DNA of 64,000 nt, taken from assembly GCA_963727835.1 (NCBI GenBank), contig CAVSIB010000010.1, forward strand, positions 1 to 64,000, written 5' to 3'. Position numbers and translations under genes: made by a program. Below the pieces are notes generated by a model. That model saw only the letters and a list, made by a program, of their open reading frames with translations. It was not told the origin of the DNA and did not search any database. Source of the DNA: G026625185 sp963727835. GTDB taxonomy: Bacteria > Desulfobacterota > WTBG01 > JAGOGO01. Below are positions 16,876 through 25,276 of this stretch, piece after piece (positions within the stretch are counted from its first letter, which is position 1; every line of letters begins with the position of its first letter).

Positions 16876-18231
16876 TTAGAGATTCCTTTTTAACCGTTTC
16901 CCTGTTCCCTGATCCGGGATGATTTTCCCTTCTCTCATGACAATCTCACCGCCTTTAATAGTCATCACGGGTTGCCCCTTTAATTTCTTGCCCTGATAGA
17001 GGGACCAGTCCGCAGCGGAAAAAAGTTTTCGGTAGTCCACTTCAAACTCTCGGTTGATATCCACCAAAACCAGGTCCGCGTCACTGCCCACGGAAATGGT
17101 GCCTTTCTGAGGATAGAGTCCCCAAAGCCGGGCCGGGTTAAGAGTCACCTTTCCTATCACGTTTTCGAGAGGAATACCTCGCTTATGATATCCCTCGGTT
17201 AAAAGCAGGGGAAGCAGAAGGGCAGTGACAGCTGAACTGCCGGAGACTCCGTAGTCTTTAATAAACCCGTGCAGACCCTTGCGATCAACGCAGTCTTGAT
17301 CAGTCCCGATGCTACTGATCGTCCCCTCTGACACTCCGCGCCAGAGAACTTCTTGATCTTCCGGGCTTCTTATTGCGGGTGACCACCGGGCTTCCTCCGG
17401 GTCAACATCGCTTGAGGAGTTCAACGAAAGGTAGAGCGCGATGGTCTCAACTGTTATGGATGGATTAGTTCGTTTAATAGCTCTAAGTCTTTCCAGAGCG
17501 GCACCCGTGGCAAGATGGACGATATTGACTCTGCATGTGCTCATTTCTGCCAACGATGCGGCCATGGTAACACCTAATACCTCAGCCTCAACCGGATTGT
17601 GCGCGGCCCATTCAGCAAGGCTCTTTTTCCCTGATTGAAAAAATTTATTCCACTCCTCGGTTAAAATGCTGGGGTCTTCAGCGTGAATCGAAGCGAAGCA
17701 GTGCGGACCGCAGTGCGCTACCTGGCGAAGGCCGCTCAAAATAAAAGAATTGGTTTGCGATGGCATGTACCCCGGAATGCAAAACATAAAGAACTTGAAG
17801 GAGGTAAGGCCGAACCTGTTTACGTATGCCGGGATTTCCTGTTTCTGCTCCTCCGTGTTGATACAGATATGGGGGAATACATCCGTAAAAGCGTGGGTGT
17901 TAAAAATGTTCTCAATATCCGGAAAGGTCTGAGAGTGGCTCTTGGTTCCGCCAAGAAAGCAGCCGATCGTGGTAACGCCCCCCACTAACGCGGACCGCGT
18001 TTCCGTGCGGCAATCCTTTTCAAAGCCCTGACAGAAACCCAAATGAACATGCGGATCAATGATGCCCGGCATAACCACCAATCCGGAAGCGTCAATGGTT
18101 TCCCCGGCAGAAGGCAACCGGTGCTTCTGAGCAACAGCGGCAATTTTATTGCCTCTGATCGCAAGATCGACACGTGCGGTGCCAATTTCCGGGATAAGCA
18201 CATCACCGTTGATTATGTTGATATCAGACAT
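16876..18231 (-). CDS. Cyclic amidohydrolase (dihydroorotase/hydantoinase family)
   Basis: The 451-residue chain has the binuclear-metal motifs of the family: DPHVHLGF (first two His), TSFKFFMF with the lysine that is usually carboxylated, SIHAED, VNIVHLATG, and SSIGTDQD with the catalytic aspartate. The C-terminus has DADLVLVDINRE. Candidates are hydantoinase, dihydropyrimidinase or allantoinase; length and DCxDRKG loop do not decide. It is followed by the cyclase-family hydrolase, suggesting degradation of a cyclic ureide or related compound. Confidence 0.82.
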   Translation of the reverse strand: MSDINIINGDVLIPEIGTARVDLAIRGNKIAAVAQKHRLPSAGETIDASGLVVMPGIIDPHVHLGFCQGFEKDCRTETRSALVGGVTTIGCFLGGTKSHSQTFPDIENIFNTHAFTDVFPHICINTEEQKQEIPAYVNRFGLTSFKFFMFCIPGYMPSQTNSFILSGLRQVAHCGPHCFASIHAEDPSILTEEWNKFFQSGKKSLAEWAAHNPVEAEVLGVTMAASLAEMSTCRVNIVHLATGAALERLRAIKRTNPSITVETIALYLSLNSSSDVDPEEARWSPAIRSPEDQEVLWRGVSEGTISSIGTDQDCVDRKGLHGFIKDYGVSGSSAVTALLLPLLLTEGYHKRGIPLENVIGKVTLNPARLWGLYPQKGTISVGSDADLVLVDINREFEVDYRKLFSAADWSLYQGKKLKGQPVMTIKGGEIVMREGKIIPDQGTGKRLKRNL

Positions 18232-18293
18232 GGGTTTCCTCCGTCAGAGTGAATATCTCTATGCTTGTGCAAAAGACCAGGCTCCCTCGTTCG

Positions 18294-18698
18294 TTACGGC
18301 ATCCTTTCGATAAGCGAGCGCACCTCCGTTATTGTGAATCGAATAGCTGCCTTTATCATCTCACCCGCTTGTTTACCAAGTCTATTCGTGATCTCCTCTT
18401 TTATTTTATTATAAAGCTCCCCTGCGCTTTCGATGCTTACTGCCTCCAGGTAAACCCGTACCCCTTTCCATTCCGGTGCGGTCGGACCAGGCTCCATAAT
18501 AATAAATGCAGCCTTTGGGTTTTCCTGTAAGTTTCTGTAGGAACGATTATTTCCAATGCCCATAACAATAGTGTTATCATCAATCATTTGCGGAGAACCA
18601 AAAACAGCGACATTAACATTGCCTTTGCCGTCGGAGGTACTCAAGGCGCCAATCCGGGGTCTCTTGTTAAAAACTTCCCTCAATTCTTTTCTGTCCAT
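18294..18698 (-). CDS. Pyridoxamine 5'-phosphate oxidase-like FMN-binding protein
   Basis: This 134-residue split-barrel protein has RIGALSTSDGKGNVNVAVFGSPQ, the NRSYRNLQENPKAAFIIMEPG stretch and a final helix. Such small proteins bind FMN or F420-like cofactors, and most are uncharacterised. It is on the same strand as the amidohydrolase but separated by about 60 bases, and the link between them is unclear. It does not look like the full PdxH. Confidence 0.75.
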   Translation of the reverse strand: MDRKELREVFNKRPRIGALSTSDGKGNVNVAVFGSPQMIDDNTIVMGIGNNRSYRNLQENPKAAFIIMEPGPTAPEWKGVRVYLEAVSIESAGELYNKIKEEITNRLGKQAGEMIKAAIRFTITEVRSLIERMP

Positions 18699-18980
18699 AG
18701 GCTTACTCCTGTTTATACTGTTAAAAAAATTTTCACTATTTTTTAAGATTATTGTTCGCTCTGTTCCACAAAGATCAACTTATCTTAACTAAACCCAAGA
18801 TTCTTTGCTTCATAATAAACAGTTTCTCTATCTTTTTGCTCCACCTCACCGGTGATAACCTCAGGCTGTTACAGGGGGAGAAGCTGGTTTTATGTTATTT
18901 TTTTAATAAAATCCAATAGTTTTACTGCAAAAAAAGAAAGCGCTCTCATGCCACGATAAAGGCCATAAAGGAGGTATCCC

Positions 18981-19055
18981 TTGAGTAAAAACGATTTAAT
19001 CAGCTTCATTAAAACCATGCAGCCATGTTATTTAATAAAATTTATTACCGATTAA
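18981..19055 (+). CDS. Possible 24-residue peptide with strong ribosome binding site
   Basis: AAAGGAGG lies 5 bases before TTG at 18981, which opens a 24-codon frame (MSKNDLISFIKTMQPCYLIK then FITD and stop). The region 18700-19240 otherwise has no gene and is AT-rich. The peptide precedes the ferredoxin-AOR operon by about 190 bases and could be a leader peptide or a truncated gene. I do not recognise it. Confidence 0.35.
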   Translation: MSKNDLISFIKTMQPCYLIKFITD

Positions 19056-19240
19056 AATTTATATTCAAGCGGAAAGATCTTTTTTCCAATGTGAAAGAAA
19101 AACGAATGGTTACCATTTTTAAACCTTAATATTTTTGCATCGTTTTAAAATTACTACTAAAATAAAAATTATGATAATTAAAAAAAATTCTTCCTGATTT
19201 CACCATGAATTTTTTAATTAAAAAAGGGAAAGTGTTAACT

Positions 19241-19772
19241 ATGTCGAAACAATTAGCCATTATCCCCGAACGCTGTTCAGGCTGTAAAACCTGTGAATTA
19301 GTCTGCTCCATCTCTCATTTTAATGTTACCAACCCCAAAAAAGCTGCGTCCGGGTTATGGTCGTTTACCCCCACCCGTAGTAAGGATGCCTATTATTTGC
19401 AGCCAGTGCCGAATTCCCAAATGTGCTGACGGCTGCCCGGTAAATGCAATCACCCGTAAAAATGGAACCGTTGAGATTGATAAAGATACCTGTATCTCAT
19501 GTTTAAAATGCCTTAAGTCTTGTCCCTTTGGAGCTATTTTTATTCATGATGATGTCGAATATCCTTTTAAATGCGATCTTTGCGGAGGGGAACCTGAATG
19601 CGTGAAAGCCTGTCCTAAGAATGCCATCCTTTTTATCCCTGAACATGTGCTGGGCCAAGCTCAAAGAATCAATAACGTGCTTTCTTACTCACACATGAAA
19701 GAAATTGAGTATTTTGAAAAGGGTGAGAAAAAGCAGATCCGGTATGCGGAAATCGGCAAGGAGGATGTATGA
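19241..19772 (+). CDS. Four-cluster ferredoxin, electron partner of AOR, frame-disrupted
   Basis: Four 4Fe-4S motifs are visible: CSGCKTCELVC, CSQCRIPKCADGC, CISCLKCLKSC and CDLCGGEPECVKAC. This is the HycB/AorA-type polyferredoxin found next to aldehyde oxidoreductases. A break near 19370, in the GGTCGTTTACCCCCACCC stretch, separates the first motif from the rest. The start at 19241 was chosen because the frame begins there with SKQLAIIPERCSGC. Its stop overlaps the AOR start (ATGA), implying coupled translation and a two-subunit enzyme. Confidence 0.85.
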
Positions 19773-21625
19773 ACAAGGTAAAAGGCGGCTATTTTCACAA
19801 GCTTCTTAAAGTTGACCTTTCCAGCAACACTTGGGAAGTAGAACCCCTTTCTGATGATTTTATCTCGAAATATATTGGCGGCCGAGGATTTGGCGCCAAA
19901 TGGGTCTGGGACAACCTTAAAGCCCATAATTTTAAAATTGATCCTCTGGGGGAAGAAAATCTTTTAGTGGTTGCGCCGGGGCCTTTTACTGGCCTTTATC
20001 TTCCCTCTTCCGGCAAAATATCATTTATTTCTATTTCCCCGGCTACGGGTATTTATGGCGATAGTTCAATGGGGGGAGTTTTTGGGGTTGAATTTCGTCA
20101 GACCGGCTTTGATGCCCTCTCGCTTAAAGGAAAAGCCCCGGAGCTTTCTTTTCTTTTCATTGATGATAGAGATGTTTCCATTGTCCCGGCTCCGGAATTA
20201 GCTGGCAAGGGCAGCTTGGAGGCTGAGGGTTTAATTAAACAACGATTAGGTGACTTCACTGTTCGCGTTGCCGTTATCGGGCCAGCAGGAGAAAACCGCG
20301 TTGCTTTTGCTTGCGTAAACACTGACTTTGGTCGCAATGCAGGCCGAACCGGAGTGGGAGCTATCCTGGGATCAAAAAACCTTAAGGCAATTGTGGTTCG
20401 GGGAAGTAAGGACCTGCCGGTCTATGACCTTAAAAAATTAAACCTCGAAACCAATAAAGCCATAACCTATCTGAGAAATCATAAATTTTTCAAGTTCTGG
20501 CAGGAACAAGGACTTATGTGTGTCATTGATTATGCTAACAACATGGGAATCCTGCCTACCCACAATTTCCGTGACGGGTCATTTGCCCGAGTAAATTCTA
20601 TTAATGGTTTTACCATGGAATCAAAATATAAGATCGGGGATGCAGCGTGCTTCGCTTGCCCCATGGCCTGTAGCAATATCTGTCTGGTAAAAGAAGGGAA
20701 ATACGCTGGCACGGTAGTTGAGGGTCCTGAATACGAATCTTGTGCAATGCTGGGTTCAAATTTGGGTATTGATAATTTTGCGGCAGTATTACGCGCAAAT
20801 CACCTCTGCGATGAATTGGGTATGGATACGATCACGGTCGGCAATCTGATCGGCGTGCTGATCGAAGGATATGAAACCGGCCTGCTTTCCCTCCAAGACA
20901 TTGAAGGAGAACCGCTTACCTGGGGAGATGACGAAAAGGTTATGCGCGTAATCGAAAAGATCGCCCGAAGAGAGGGGGTTGGCGATATACTGGCGGGCGG
21001 TTCCCGCAAGGTCATCGAAACCTGGCCTCAATTATCCCCTATCATCTCCCAAATAAAAGGGCTTGAACAGTCTGCTTACGACTGCCGGGCAGCAATATCG
21101 ATGGCCTTGGGTTATGCGACCAGCGATATCGGCGCTCATCATACCCGGGCCTGGACAATCGCTAAAGAACTTGAAGATGGACAGGATTGGTCCCTGGAAG
21201 AAAAAGCTAAGCTCGTTATTTTTCATCAGACGATCCGTCCCCTGTTTGACATGTTTGGGGTCTGCCGGCTGCCGTGGATTGAGCTTGGCCTCAATGAAAA
21301 TCATTATGCCGCTTTTTTTAGCGCAGTTACCGGGTTAGACTATTCCCTCGATGAGCTTATGGCTCGCTCGCGGGACATCTATGATCTGACTCGGTTAATT
21401 AATGTTAAACTGGGAATTTCGCGAAAGGATGATCAGCCTCCATTGCGCTGGTTTAAAGACCCAGTCCAGACTGGCCCTTTGGCAGGCAAGGTATTAAAAA
21501 GGGAAGAATTTAACACTATCCTCGACATTTATTACCAGTTGCGTAATTGGGATGCGGAAGGGAAGCCAAATCCAGAGATAGAGAAAAATTTCTTACGATA
21601 TAAGAATCTCATATCATGTCATTAG
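19769..21625 (+). CDS. aor: Tungsten-containing aldehyde:ferredoxin oxidoreductase
   Basis: AOR oxidises aldehydes to acids, or reduces acids, with a tungsten bis-pterin cofactor. The 618-residue chain shows N-terminal GGRGFGAKWVWDNL, the pterin-region GDSSMGGVFGVEFRQTGFDAL, the cluster ligands C-F-A-C-P-M-A-C with a distant C in MFGVCRLPW, and VEGPEYESCAMLGSNLGIDN. These match the cysteines known from the archaeal enzyme. The intact frame and overlap with the ferredoxin gene suggest a functional pair, probably linking aldehydes of organic-acid or amino-acid metabolism to ferredoxin. Confidence 0.92.
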   Translation: MNKVKGGYFHKLLKVDLSSNTWEVEPLSDDFISKYIGGRGFGAKWVWDNLKAHNFKIDPLGEENLLVVAPGPFTGLYLPSSGKISFISISPATGIYGDSSMGGVFGVEFRQTGFDALSLKGKAPELSFLFIDDRDVSIVPAPELAGKGSLEAEGLIKQRLGDFTVRVAVIGPAGENRVAFACVNTDFGRNAGRTGVGAILGSKNLKAIVVRGSKDLPVYDLKKLNLETNKAITYLRNHKFFKFWQEQGLMCVIDYANNMGILPTHNFRDGSFARVNSINGFTMESKYKIGDAACFACPMACSNICLVKEGKYAGTVVEGPEYESCAMLGSNLGIDNFAAVLRANHLCDELGMDTITVGNLIGVLIEGYETGLLSLQDIEGEPLTWGDDEKVMRVIEKIARREGVGDILAGGSRKVIETWPQLSPIISQIKGLEQSAYDCRAAISMALGYATSDIGAHHTRAWTIAKELEDGQDWSLEEKAKLVIFHQTIRPLFDMFGVCRLPWIELGLNENHYAAFFSAVTGLDYSLDELMARSRDIYDLTRLINVKLGISRKDDQPPLRWFKDPVQTGPLAGKVLKREEFNTILDIYYQLRNWDAEGKPNPEIEKNFLRYKNLISCH

Positions 21626-21685
21626 TTTACGCTCTGTGCTCTATGCTCCACCATCCGAGGGATTATTGATTTTTGGGGGTAAAGA

Positions 21686-22066
21686 CTAAAAGGAGAGACC
21701 TACCATCCAATCATCCGGACGATAGATTGCATCTATTGTGATCACGGCAACATCATTTTGTTCAAACAAAACCATTAAAGTTACGTGTTCCTTTCGTGAA
21801 ATGACCGATAAATTTTCATAGTCAGGCAAAAAAAGGCCGTCAATGTTTAGGGCATTTGTCCAAACCGAGGTAATAAACCGTTTCATTTCCGGCCGTTCTT
21901 CCAGGGTGAGGTCAAAGGAAAGGTCGTCTTCCCAGAATTCATCCACAACCTCATAATCTCGTTTTTTTGCTTCTTGCCTCAGCTTATCTTTTTGCGACTC
22001 AATGGATTCGCCGCCTTTGGAATAAAAACGGCCAAACAAAGCCACCCTTAATCTTTTCTGATCCAT
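21686..22066 (-). CDS. Stand-alone degenerate serine-recombinase N-terminal domain
   Basis: This 126-residue protein reads RVALFGRFYSKGGESIESQKDKL, EVVDEFWEDD and ERPEMKRFI, the spacing of a resolvase catalytic domain. However, the usual D-R-L-x-R arginine motif is replaced by PDYENLSV, and no DNA-binding domain follows. It is probably inactive as a recombinase and may have a new role. The start has AAGGAGG, so it is likely expressed. It lies 190 bases from the tRNA-Sec gene, on the opposite strand. Confidence 0.5.
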   Translation of the reverse strand: MDQKRLRVALFGRFYSKGGESIESQKDKLRQEAKKRDYEVVDEFWEDDLSFDLTLEERPEMKRFITSVWTNALNIDGLFLPDYENLSVISRKEHVTLMVLFEQNDVAVITIDAIYRPDDWMVGLSF

Positions 22067-22185
22067 TGCGTTCCTCCTTGGCGCTGAGCCTTGGATTTTT
22101 GCTTATTAAATTATAATCCATTTTTGATTTTATTAGCAAGGGCAATAATACATACAAGATTCCTTAACACAAAAAAGAGTTGCTA

Positions 22186-22214
22186 TTGACAAACCACCCC
22201 AAAAAGATTAAGGT
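22186..22214 (+). promoter_or_regulatory. Promoter for tRNA-Sec
   Basis: TTGACA at 22186-22191 and TAAGGT at 22209-22214 have a 17-base spacer, about 40 bases before the mature tRNA end. Confidence 0.5.
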
Positions 22215-22256
22215 AAAAACCTGATGATTCCCAGGAAACTATTGAAGATAATTTAA

Positions 22257-22353
22257 GGAAGTGGTGAGGTCCTGGTGGGCCTCCTGGACTTCAAATCCAG
22301 TGAGAGGCGTGAGTAACGTCTCTGGTGGGTTCGATTCCCATGCACTTCCGCCA
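22257..22353 (+). tRNA. selC: tRNA-Sec (anticodon TCA)
   Basis: The gene spans 97 bases including encoded GCCA. GGAAGTG pairs with CACTTCC; the D stem is six pairs (GAGGTC/GGCCTC), the anticodon stem is CTGGA/TCCAG around CTTCAAA with TCA at 22291-22293, and the long variable arm GAGGCG/CGTCTC closes over TGAGTAA. The G-G-T-T-C-G-A T loop is present. The long extra arm and six-pair D stem distinguish it from a suppressor-like serine tRNA. With SelA and SelB in the same window it shows active UGA recoding. Confidence 0.97.
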
Positions 22354-22359
22354 ATTTCC

Positions 22360-22384
22360 AAAACCCCCTTTTAATGGGGGTTTT
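22360..22384 (+). terminator. Intrinsic terminator of tRNA-Sec
   Basis: AAAACCCCC and GGGGGTTTT pair perfectly around a 7-base loop and end in T residues, six bases beyond the encoded CCA. Confidence 0.85.
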
Positions 22385-22456
22385 AACTTTGAACGGTTAA
22401 ATTTTGACATAAAGACAAAGTACGTTAAGATAAGGTTTAAAAACAGGGGAGGTTTT

Positions 22457-22765
22457 ATGGCAATGTGTGAAAAGTGTGGCGAAGAATTTAAACCTTATTG
22501 GCGCCTTGCTGATCTTCAGAATAAAAGGTGCGAAAAATGTGAGTACTTAGAGGAAGAGGGAAAAAATAAACGGATTTGGACCGCATTGCTCAAAGCTGCG
22601 GTCGGTTTTCTATTAATCGTTTTTACTCCCTCATCAAGCACGGGGCCCTTAAAAATCTTGGGCTTTTTCCTCATCGTGCTGGCCTTAATTAAATTGATCG
22701 AGGACGCCCTCATGCACCACCGTTCTAAAGAAGGGGGCCTGCGAATGACGTCTCAAAGACCCTGA
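22457..22765 (+). CDS. Small zinc-ribbon membrane protein
   Basis: This 102-residue protein starts at 22457 after GGGGAGG. Two CxxC pairs (CEKCGEEF and CEKCEYLEE) form an N-terminal zinc ribbon. Two hydrophobic stretches follow (LLKAAVGFLLIVFTP and ILGFFLIVLALIKLI), probably a membrane hairpin, and a short basic tail. I do not recognise a family. It precedes nadE by 23 bases on the same strand. Confidence 0.65.
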   Translation: MAMCEKCGEEFKPYWRLADLQNKRCEKCEYLEEEGKNKRIWTALLKAAVGFLLIVFTPSSSTGPLKILGFFLIVLALIKLIEDALMHHRSKEGGLRMTSQRP

Positions 22766-22788
22766 GCAAAAGCGGGAAAAACAGTATC

Positions 22789-24426
22789 ATGAAAATCGCG
22801 TTAGCCCAAATCAACACAACCATCGGCGATTTTGAAGGGAATACAGAAAAAATTTTGCAGTTTATTGCCTTGGCCCGCCAAAAAGCATGCGACCTTGTTA
22901 TTTTCCCTGAGCTCGCTATCCCCGGCTACCCCCCTACTGACTACATTGACAAACAAGACTTTGTCCGATCCAACATGGAAAAATTGGACCACCTTGCCAA
23001 CGCCTCTCAAGGTATCGGGATAATCCTAGGGTACTTAGACGTTAATCACGACCAAGAGGGCAAACCGTTTTATAATGGGGCTGCGTTACTCAATGAAGGA
23101 AAAATAATTTCCCGTGTCTTTAAGACACTTCTTCCTTCTTATGATGTGTTTGATGAAAATCGTTATTTTCAGCCCGGCAAATCTAACCAGATCAGTCATT
23201 TTTCAGAAAAGCGGTTAGGGATTACGATCTGTGAGGACATCTGGAACGATAAAGCCTTTTTCCATGAGCACCTTTATTCTGACGACCCCGTGGAACTGCT
23301 GGTCAAACAAGGTTTAGATCTCCTGATTAATATTTCAGGATCACCTTTTTACTTAGGCAAAAGAGACCTCCGGGTAAATATCCTCACGAATCTTGCCCGC
23401 AAATATCACATTCCGGTAGTATATGTAAATCTGGTGGGCGGAAATGACAGTCTTCTTTTCGATGGCGGCAGTATGGTCATTGACCCTCAAGGAAACCTAC
23501 GAGCTTCAGCCAAAGAATTTGAAGAAGACCTTATTACTTTTGATGTGGAAACTAACCAGGGAGATCTTCACCTTTCAATGGGCACTGATGAAGAGCTTAT
23601 ATTTAAAGCGCTCTGCATGGGAACAAGGGATTATGTCTCTAAATGTGGTTTTAACCACGTGGCCTTGGGCTTAAGCGGGGGGATTGACTCTTCACTCGTT
23701 GCCTGCGTTGCTGCTCAAGCTCTGGGAAAAGAAAACGTCCTGGGAGTGGCTATGCCCTCCCTTTACTCTTCTCCAGCAAGTCTCGAGGATGCGCAGCTTC
23801 TTGCCCAGCGCCTGGGGATAAATTTTCGCAGCATCTCCATATCCGATATCTTTCAAATATACCTCAAAGAATTAGAGCCTTCTTTTGCTCAGTATGAAAG
23901 CGACACTACCGAGGAAAATCTTCAAGCGCGCATCCGGGGTAACCTCCTCATGGCCCTGGCCAACAAATTCAATGCGTTAGTCTTAACGACCGGGAATAAA
24001 TCCGAGATGGCGGTTGGATATTGCACCCTGTATGGTGATATGTGCGGAGCGTTGGCAGTTATTTCCGATGTGCCTAAAACCATGGTTTATAACCTCGCGC
24101 GTTACCTTAACCGTCATGAGGAGCTTATCCCCGCAAGGGTGATCACCCGACCGCCTTCAGCAGAATTAAAACCCGATCAAACTGATCAGGATACCCTGCC
24201 CCCCTACGATATCTTGGATGACATTTTAACCGAGTATGTGGAAAAAAACCGAAGCATCGCGGACATAATCAAAAAAGGCCATGATCCAAGAATTGTCCAG
24301 GATATAATCCGCCGAATCCACCTCAATGAATACAAGCGTAAACAAGCACCCCCAGGATTAAAAGTAACCACTAAAGCTTTTGGGATAGGAAGGCGATATC
24401 CTATTGCCCACCGCTTCACATTATAG
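22789..24426 (+). CDS. nadE: Glutamine-dependent NAD+ synthetase
   Basis: NadE amidates nicotinate adenine dinucleotide as the last step of NAD synthesis. The 545 residues contain an N-terminal nitrilase-type glutaminase with its E-K-C triad in FPELAIPGYP, FKTLLPSYDVFDE and GITICEDIW, and a C-terminal ATP-pyrophosphatase with LGLSGGIDSSLVA and TTGNKSEMAVGYCTLYGD. The intact frame and length match the two-domain bacterial enzyme. The neighbouring small membrane protein and coiled-coil gene are not known NAD genes. Confidence 0.95.
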   Translation: MKIALAQINTTIGDFEGNTEKILQFIALARQKACDLVIFPELAIPGYPPTDYIDKQDFVRSNMEKLDHLANASQGIGIILGYLDVNHDQEGKPFYNGAALLNEGKIISRVFKTLLPSYDVFDENRYFQPGKSNQISHFSEKRLGITICEDIWNDKAFFHEHLYSDDPVELLVKQGLDLLINISGSPFYLGKRDLRVNILTNLARKYHIPVVYVNLVGGNDSLLFDGGSMVIDPQGNLRASAKEFEEDLITFDVETNQGDLHLSMGTDEELIFKALCMGTRDYVSKCGFNHVALGLSGGIDSSLVACVAAQALGKENVLGVAMPSLYSSPASLEDAQLLAQRLGINFRSISISDIFQIYLKELEPSFAQYESDTTEENLQARIRGNLLMALANKFNALVLTTGNKSEMAVGYCTLYGDMCGALAVISDVPKTMVYNLARYLNRHEELIPARVITRPPSAELKPDQTDQDTLPPYDILDDILTEYVEKNRSIADIIKKGHDPRIVQDIIRRIHLNEYKRKQAPPGLKVTTKAFGIGRRYPIAHRFTL

Positions 24427-24493
24427 TAATTGTGGTCTATTAAATTTAGAAGGTAATAAAAACGAACCAACAATAAGGAGGAATAGGAAAGTT

Positions 24494-24737
24494 ATGACTG
24501 GTGAACTAAAGAGTACCTTAGACCTTGTTATGGAGAAACTAAAAGGAGTGGAAAAAGAATTGCCCGAGCTTACGCAAGCTCAAAAAGAGCGCATTGCCGA
24601 GATAAGGCGAAAATATGAAGCGAAAATTGCGGAAACAAAGATCCTGAAGAGGACAACGAGAAACTCGGGCTTAGATTCTCAAGTTAGAAGAAAAAAGAGA
24701 AGAAGAAATTGAAAAGGTTTATCGGGAATCTAAATAA
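24494..24737 (+). CDS. Small coiled-coil protein, frame-disrupted
   Basis: The first frame reads MTGELKSTLDLVMEKLKGVE and ERIAEIRRKYEAKIAE, a charged helix with heptad spacing. After about 24640, pieces of the other frames (KDPEEDNEKLGLRFSS, then EEKREEEIEKVYRESK) continue the same helical character to a stop at 24737. At least two single-base breaks are needed, giving about 80 residues. AAGGAGG precedes the start. The function is unknown; it may be a soluble helix bundle. Confidence 0.5.
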
Positions 24738-24775
24738 TTTAAGAATTAAAAAATTCTTTCATTACTTACTTCTCA

Positions 24776-25180
24776 TTAAATTGCCTCGACCCTCCACCTC
24801 TTTTCCGCAAAAGATACAAGATACGATTCGATTTCAATTTTCGGATACTGGCTGACGATTATCTCCCGCGCTTTATTAACCGCTGCTTTGTGTTTCGCTA
24901 TCTCCTCAGCTTTATTTTGGAAAGCAGCGTTTCCCCCATAAGCACCACAATCCATATGATGCATCAGGATTACTTTTTTCACCCGGTGGAGCTGGATAGA
25001 CAGTTTGATCAGGGAAAAAACATATCCCTGAGGGTTTTCAACTAAATCTTTAGTTGCGCCCGCAACCGAAATCATGTCACAGTCATTAACCAATTGCTTT
25101 TCTTCCAACCAGGCATAAACATCTCTGGTTAACCGAAAATCCATGCATTTGATGAGTACGGTTGAACAAGTGTGCCCCAT
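24776..25180 (-). CDS. Beta-class carbonic anhydrase-like protein
   Basis: The 134-residue chain has the zinc-ligand motifs KCMDFR near the N-terminus and HHMDCGAYGG in the middle (Cys-Asp-Arg and His-x-x-Cys spacing of beta carbonic anhydrases), with AGATKDLVENPQG between. It is shorter than classical beta enzymes and belongs with small uncharacterised members; activity is likely but not certain. It follows the OFA-type transporter on the same strand after a terminator, so it is probably a separate unit. Confidence 0.75.
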   Translation of the reverse strand: MGHTCSTVLIKCMDFRLTRDVYAWLEEKQLVNDCDMISVAGATKDLVENPQGYVFSLIKLSIQLHRVKKVILMHHMDCGAYGGNAAFQNKAEEIAKHKAAVNKAREIIVSQYPKIEIESYLVSFAEKRWRVEAI

Positions 25181-25194
25181 AGCTTCTCCTTAAA

Positions 25195-25229
25195 CAAAAA
25201 ATGTGGGAGCCTCTGACGAGGCCCCCACA
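25195..25229 (-). terminator. Intrinsic terminator between MFS transporter and carbonic anhydrase
   Basis: On the minus strand TGTGGG-GGCCTC pairs with GAGGCT-CCCACA around a GTCA loop, followed by six T residues. It ends the transporter transcript. Confidence 0.85.
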
Positions 25230-25276
25230 GATATACTGAACTTCTTCACCGATATCCACCAACCCTAACTGATCGC

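Noticed and set aside
18800..18890. A stretch with CCTGAGGTTATC and CACCGGTG on the minus strand resembles part of a TPP riboswitch
   Set aside because: Only a few bases fit, the 5' half of the aptamer is missing and the downstream gene is an FMN-type protein not tied to thiamin.
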